A stretch of 8,591 nt of DNA from Kiritimatiellia bacterium. Lineage in GTDB: Bacteria > Verrucomicrobiota > Kiritimatiellia > RFP12 > UBA1067. Shown piece after piece: positions 6,003 to 8,591 of this stretch (positions are counted from its first letter, which is position 1; the number at the start of each line of letters is the position of its first letter). Where the stretch lies: the NCBI GenBank assembly GCA_017547265.1, contig JAFYQC010000076.1, forward strand, positions 1-8,591, read 5' to 3'. The translations under genes and the position numbers were made by a program. Below the pieces are notes generated by a model. It was not told the DNA's origin, made no database searches, and saw only the letters and a list, made by a program, of their open reading frames with translations.

Positions 6003-6766
6003 TTCGCGGCGCGAGACTCCAAGATTGCTCCGACGCGGACGGCGTCTTCGGGCGTATCGACGCCAACGCCCTCGTCTTCAGTGCGGACAACTGCGATCTT
6101 CGCACCCATCCAAAGCGCACGAAGCTGCTCGAGCTTTTCAGTCTTCTCAAGCGGGCACGGCGGTTCCGAGATGTACTTCTTCAGGAATGCGCCGCGATAG
6201 GCGTAGATGCCAAGGTGCCTGACATAGAGCGACGAAGCGCCGAATTGCGGCTCGTTGTCGCGGTCGCAGGGAATTGGCGCGCGGGAGAAATAAAGAGCGC
6301 CGTCGTCACGATCCAGCACGACCTTTACAACGGTCTTCGCCGCGAAGTCAGAGGCGTTCTTGATAGGCGTTACTGCCGTCGCCATTGACCAGCGGGGGTC
6401 ATCCTTGAGCTTCGACGCAAGCTGCTCTACGAGCGCAGGATCTATAAGAGGCTCGTCGCCCTGGATATTGACGAGAATGTCGTCGTCAGCAAAGTCAGCA
6501 CCGAGGAAGTTTCGTGCAGCGCACGCAATGCGGTCGGTTCCGCTCGGAAGCTCCGACGGCGTCATCACCGCCTTGCCGCCGTGTTCCTCCACGGCCTTTA
6601 CGATGCGTTCGTCGTCCGTCGCAACGAGGACTTCGTCGAGTCCCTTCGCCTTCTTGACCGCCTCAACAACCCAGGCGACAAGCGGCTTGCCCGCGAGGAT
6701 TGCGAGCGGTTTCCCGGGGAAGCGGCTCGATCCGAACCGCGAGGGAATGATTCCATAGGTCTTCAT
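5999..6766 (-). CDS. kdsB: 3-deoxy-manno-octulosonate cytidylyltransferase (CMP-Kdo synthetase)
   Basis: A 255-residue cytoplasmic enzyme that activates Kdo with CTP to CMP-Kdo, the donor for the lipopolysaccharide inner core. Motifs: the nucleotide-binding start IPSRFGSSRFPGKPL at 7-21; VATDDERI at 48-55; LPSGTDRIA at 73-81; metal- and nucleotide-binding NIQGDEPLID at 100-109; LGIYAYR at 185-191; EKTEKLEQLRALWMG at 207-221; and VDTPEDA at 236-242. Length is normal for the family. The ATG at 6766 is chosen because MKTYGIIPSR is the expected family start and a -10 box ends seven bases before it. An upstream extension to 6805 would read through that promoter. There is no Shine-Dalgarno, so the mRNA is probably leaderless. 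It is the first gene of the likely kdsB-azlD-ligA unit and implies a Gram-negative envelope. Confidence 0.95.
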   Translation of the reverse strand: MKTYGIIPSRFGSSRFPGKPLAILAGKPLVAWVVEAVKKAKGLDEVLVATDDERIVKAVEEHGGKAVMTPSELPSGTDRIACAARNFLGADFADDDILVNIQGDEPLIDPALVEQLASKLKDDPRWSMATAVTPIKNASDFAAKTVVKVVLDRDDGALYFSRAPIPCDRDNEPQFGASSLYVRHLGIYAYRGAFLKKYISEPPCPLEKTEKLEQLRALWMGAKIAVVRTEDEGVGVDTPEDAVRVGAILESRAAK

Positions 6767-6772
6767 AAGGCA

Positions 6773-6780
6773 ATTATACC
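6773..6780 (-). promoter_or_regulatory. Extended -10 promoter of kdsB
   Basis: On the minus strand GGTATAAT (TATAAT at 6773-6778), preceded by T to give the TGn extension, followed by six bases and then ATG 6766. No good -35 box sits 17-18 bp upstream; the closest is TTGAGA (6800-6805) at 21 bp. Transcription would start at or next to the ATG. Confidence 0.7.
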
Positions 6781-6819
6781 ATATTTCCGACCTGCCGCGT
6801 CTCAAGATATCGCACTGAT

Positions 6820-6836
6820 TTTGCCCTTAGGACAAA
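6820..6836. promoter_or_regulatory. 17-bp dyad upstream of kdsB, possible operator
   Basis: TTTGCCCTTAGGACAAA is a palindrome centred at 6828 with one mismatched pair out of eight. It lies about 42 bp upstream of the kdsB -10, within the 91-bp sppA-kdsB gap. It has no following T tract on the minus strand, so it is not a classical terminator. It could be a regulator site; its function is unknown. Confidence 0.4.
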
Positions 6837-6857
6837 TGGGCTATGCGGCGCAATCCA

Positions 6858-7901
6858 TCAGCGGAGGCGGTATTCGGCACGAGGAGACTCCTCTTCGATT
6901 AATGCCGCTCTCGTCTTTTTAAGGAGACTGTCAGACGACTCGAAAAGGAGTGAGTCTTCCAAGATGGACATAAAGCCGTTCTTCTTGCGGTAGCCGTAGA
7001 TACGCACATCGCCGTCGGCGAGCTTCTTGATCTGCTCTATGGCCTCGTCTTCATGCCCAATGCCATCCACCAGCTTGTGCTTCAAGGCATCGTCGGCGGT
7101 GAACACACGTCCATCGGCAAGCTGGCGAACGACTTCAACAGGCAAGTCTCTTCCTTCGGCCACGATTTTCACGAAACGTTCGTAGAGCTGCTTCACAGGC
7201 TCTTCGAGTATCTTGATGTGCTCTGGCTTTACGGGCTTGAGGGGGTTTAGCATGTCCTTGTTCTCGCCAGATGCGATGGTCACGTCCGTAACGCCGATCT
7301 TCTGCGCTAGTTCCGCGATGTTGAAGGTGCTCATTATGACGCCGATGGAACCGGTGAGCGTAGTTGGACGCGCCATGATCCAGTCTGCACCTGCCGCGGT
7401 ATAGTACCCACCGGAGCAGCAGAGGTCGCCCATGTGCACAAAGACAAATCGGCCCTCGGAAGACTGGCGGAATCTGAGAATTGCATCGTGCAGTTCGTCC
7501 GCCATCGTGACGCCGCCTCCGGGAGTGTCGATCTCCAGGTAGAGCCCGTCGATCGACTCGTCGTTTATAGCCGCCTTAATCTTGCGCAGAGCTGTCGGCG
7601 CGCTCGTGTCGTCAATAGTGCCGAAGACTGGGCGATCTATTTTTGAGGACATGACTCCACTTATGCGAATCTTCAGCACATGTGCAGCATCTTCGTCACC
7701 GTCACCAGAAAGCCAAACCTTCTTGAACTGTTTCGCGTCCTGTGGCGCAAGGGCGATGGCATCAGCAGAGTCCGCTGGCATCTCAGAGCACCCTCTGAAG
7801 GCAAACGCCATTATTAACGTGTACAAGAAAACAAGGCCAATGAAAATGCCTACAGAACTAAGGCATCCAGCCATGCAGCCAATCTTAGTATTTGTTTCCA
7901 T
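6858..7901 (-). CDS. sppA: Signal peptide peptidase SppA-type serine protease (family S49)
   Basis: A 347-residue membrane-bound protease that degrades leftover signal peptides. One hydrophobic segment at about 15-35 anchors it, with the catalytic part outside the cytoplasm. The S49 core is clear: the LEIDTPGGG strand at 122-130; the nucleophile Ser163 in CCSGGYYTAAGADWI; TGSIGVIMSTFN at 183-194; and the general-base Lys215 in SGENKDMLNP. The 52-residue Ser-Lys spacing equals that of Bacillus SppA, so this is the short single-domain form. GRVFTADDALKHKLVDGIG at 264-282 is also typical. The start is ATG 7901. A TTG at 7910 would add three codons, but its first base lies in the -10 box. There is no Shine-Dalgarno, so the message is probably leaderless. 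A 91-bp gap with its own promoter separates it from kdsB. Confidence 0.93.
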   Translation of the reverse strand: METNTKIGCMAGCLSSVGIFIGLVFLYTLIMAFAFRGCSEMPADSADAIALAPQDAKQFKKVWLSGDGDEDAAHVLKIRISGVMSSKIDRPVFGTIDDTSAPTALRKIKAAINDESIDGLYLEIDTPGGGVTMADELHDAILRFRQSSEGRFVFVHMGDLCCSGGYYTAAGADWIMARPTTLTGSIGVIMSTFNIAELAQKIGVTDVTIASGENKDMLNPLKPVKPEHIKILEEPVKQLYERFVKIVAEGRDLPVEVVRQLADGRVFTADDALKHKLVDGIGHEDEAIEQIKKLADGDVRIYGYRKKNGFMSILEDSLLFESSDSLLKKTRAALIEEESPRAEYRLR

Positions 7902-7909
7902 ATGAGACA

Positions 7910-7939
7910 ATTATACCATAAACCAGACTATCGTGTCAG
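7910..7939 (-). promoter_or_regulatory. Promoter of sppA
   Basis: On the minus strand CTGACA (7934-7939, five of six matches), an 18-bp spacer, then TATAAT (7910-7915) with a TGG extension. The ATG at 7901 follows eight bases later, leaving a leader of about 0-2 bases. The 18-bp spacing equals that of the RAYT promoter. The -35 lies in an inverted-repeat arm of the adjacent hairpin element. Confidence 0.75.
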
Positions 7940-8007
7940 AAAGTTCAAACCTCTCTCGTGGTCTTGCCGTGAGTGAGGCGGTGGAGCGAAGAATACTTTT
8001 TTGACAC
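7933..8007. repeat. 75-bp inverted-repeat element with an internal hairpin
   Basis: The ends are inverted: GTGTCAGAAAGT at 7933-7944 and ACTTTTTTGACAC at 7995-8007, pairing as a 6-bp stem, a small bulge and a 5-bp stem. Inside is a second hairpin, CCTCTCTC (7950-7957) against GAGTGAGG (7971-7978), with seven of eight pairs and a 13-base loop. This could be a small structured RNA or a MITE-like element. It lies upstream of the sppA start site, so it is not in the sppA leader. Confidence 0.55.
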
Positions 8008-8110
8008 ATCCCGCAGGGATGTCGGCGCGCCGAGCCGATGGTCGCGGGTGAGGTAGGCGGAAGGCCGCAGGCGTAAGAGTGACTTGCGTACGCAACCAGT
8101 GATAGACGCC
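8006..8110. other. Hairpin-rich non-coding block between ribA and sppA
   Basis: This is the middle of a 329-base stretch (7902-8230) without a convincing gene. Inverted repeats seen: ACATCCC-GCA-GGGATGT (8006-8022), the perfect palindrome TCGGCGCGCCGA (8022-8033), GCGG-AAGG-CCGC (8057-8068), and the palindrome TTGCGTACGCAA (8084-8095) enclosed by GGCGT (8070-8074) and ACGCC (8106-8110). Open readings across it exist in several minus frames but have no start signal or recognisable protein. I could not match it to tmRNA, RNase P RNA, SRP RNA or a tRNA. Between 8111 and 8209 I see no clear feature beyond GC-rich partial stems. Confidence 0.4.
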
Positions 8111-8209
8111 GAGGCATGGCAGACTAAATACGGCATATTGTCTGATGTGCAAAAGCCGTCGCGGACCTGGAGCCGAACGAGAGCCCCGCGAACCGTCGGG
8201 CGGCACGCC

Positions 8210-8227
8210 GGAAGTCAAAAAACTTCC
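8210..8227. other. Hairpin just after the ribA stop
   Basis: GGAAGT-CAAAAA-ACTTCC on the plus strand is a perfect 6-bp stem with a 6-base loop. It begins three bases after the ribA stop on the minus strand. Read from that strand, the T run is in the loop rather than after the stem, so it is not a standard rho-independent terminator, though it may protect the 3' end. Confidence 0.45.
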
Positions 8228-8230
8228 ACG

Positions 8231-8591
8231 CTAGAGGATATGGCCCATCTTCTCGCGCTTGGTGTCTAGATAGCGCTTGTCGTGGGCGTTCGCGGGAATC
8301 ACAATCGGCACTCGCTCTACAATCTCGATGCCATAGCCATCAAGCCCCTTCACCTTGCAGGGATTGTTCGTCATAAGGCGAACCTTGCTTATGCCGAGAT
8401 CCTCGAGAATCTGCGCACCTTCGCCATAGTCGCGGAGATCAGGCGCAAAGCCGAGCGCGATATTCGCCTCGACGGTATCAAGCCCCTCTTCCTGCTTGCG
8501 ATAGGCGTGAAGCTTGTTTTCAAGCCCAATTCCACGCCCTTCCTGGCGCATGTAGAGAACGGCTCCACGACCCTCGCGCTCCACCATCTCC
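8231..8591 (-). CDS. ribA: GTP cyclohydrolase II (RibA, or C-terminal domain of RibBA), 5' truncated
   Basis: The last 119 residues of the enzyme that opens GTP in the first step of riboflavin synthesis; the rest lies beyond the right edge. Family motifs are strong: [16 protein letters not shown], the DTVEAN-LGF segment, the [12 protein letters not shown] segment, RLMTNNPCK and [13 protein letters not shown], then the typical end [13 protein letters not shown]. The zinc-binding cysteines would be upstream of the window. A stand-alone RibA and a bifunctional RibBA end the same way, so the fragment cannot separate them. The gene is followed by 329 bases of hairpin-rich non-coding sequence before the sppA start. 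Confidence 0.93.
   Translation of the reverse strand, partial: EMVEREGRGAVLYMRQEGRGIGLENKLHAYRKQEEGLDTVEANIALGFAPDLRDYGEGAQILEDLGISKVRLMTNNPCKVKGLDGYGIEIVERVPIVIPANAHDKRYLDTKREKMGHIL

Noticed and set aside
7902..7910. TTG start for sppA three codons upstream of ATG 7901
   Set aside because: The TTG shares its first base with the last base of the TATAAT box, so it would lie upstream of the expected transcription start.
7931..8209. A tRNA, tmRNA, SRP RNA or RNase P RNA in the gap before sppA
   Set aside because: AGTTCAAACC-like and GGTTCG-like strings were checked as T-arms, but no matching stems, anticodon arm or acceptor stem could be built, and no conserved housekeeping RNA core was seen.
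7911..8218. Three overlapping minus-strand open frames between sppA and ribA
   Set aside because: Open in several frames at once because of GC-rich sequence; no start signal, Arg/Pro/Ser-rich products and many hairpins point to non-coding DNA.
8210..8227. Rho-independent terminator for ribA
   Set aside because: The stem is perfect, but the T run lies in the loop, not after the stem, on the transcribed strand.
1..8591. CRISPR array, toxin-antitoxin pair, prophage or defence island
   Set aside because: No spaced repeats of CRISPR type and no recognisable defence or phage genes; the coding content is housekeeping apart from the transposase start.

Overview
This window looks like chromosomal DNA from a Gram-negative bacterium. 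KdsB makes activated Kdo for lipopolysaccharide, so an outer membrane is expected. NAD-dependent LigA and a XerD-type recombinase confirm a bacterium. Moderate-to-high GC, a REP-associated transposase start and the protein style fit an uncultured PVC-type lineage (Verrucomicrobiota/Lentisphaerota/Kiritimatiellota). That placement is inference and would need a phylogeny.

Every gene I can support lies on the minus strand, so transcription runs from right to left. From right to left: the C-terminal end of GTP cyclohydrolase II (ribA or ribBA, cut by the window edge); 329 bases with no convincing gene but many inverted repeats; sppA (membrane serine protease); kdsB; an AzlD-like membrane protein with an ExbD/TolR-like C-terminal domain; ligA; a short intergenic stretch of 9-bp repeats; pyrC; a class II purine nucleoside phosphorylase; xerD; a 53-bp tandem repeat; and the first 24 codons of a REP-associated tyrosine transposase at the left edge.

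kdsB, the azlD-like gene and ligA overlap by 4 and 1 bases. pyrC, punA and xerD are separated by 2 bases or overlap by 14. The ligA-pyrC gap is 69 bp, so kdsB to xerD may form one transcription unit. It mixes envelope synthesis, DNA ligation, nucleotide metabolism and recombination and is not a dedicated pathway.

The most unusual signals are non-coding or semi-coding. (1) Two 27-bp palindromic units sit in frame inside pyrC, with paired base changes that keep both hairpins perfect. This resembles the palindromic elements known to insert in frame into Rickettsia genes. (2) The 53-bp repeats next to the transposase gene carry a near-consensus -35 box at the right distance from its -10. (3) Three genes have TGGTATAAT only 6 to 8 bases before their ATG and no ribosome binding site, which implies leaderless mRNAs. 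(4) A hairpin-rich block precedes sppA, and one of its inverted-repeat arms contains the sppA -35 box. (5) LigA ends in a sequence that looks like a sliding-clamp-binding motif.
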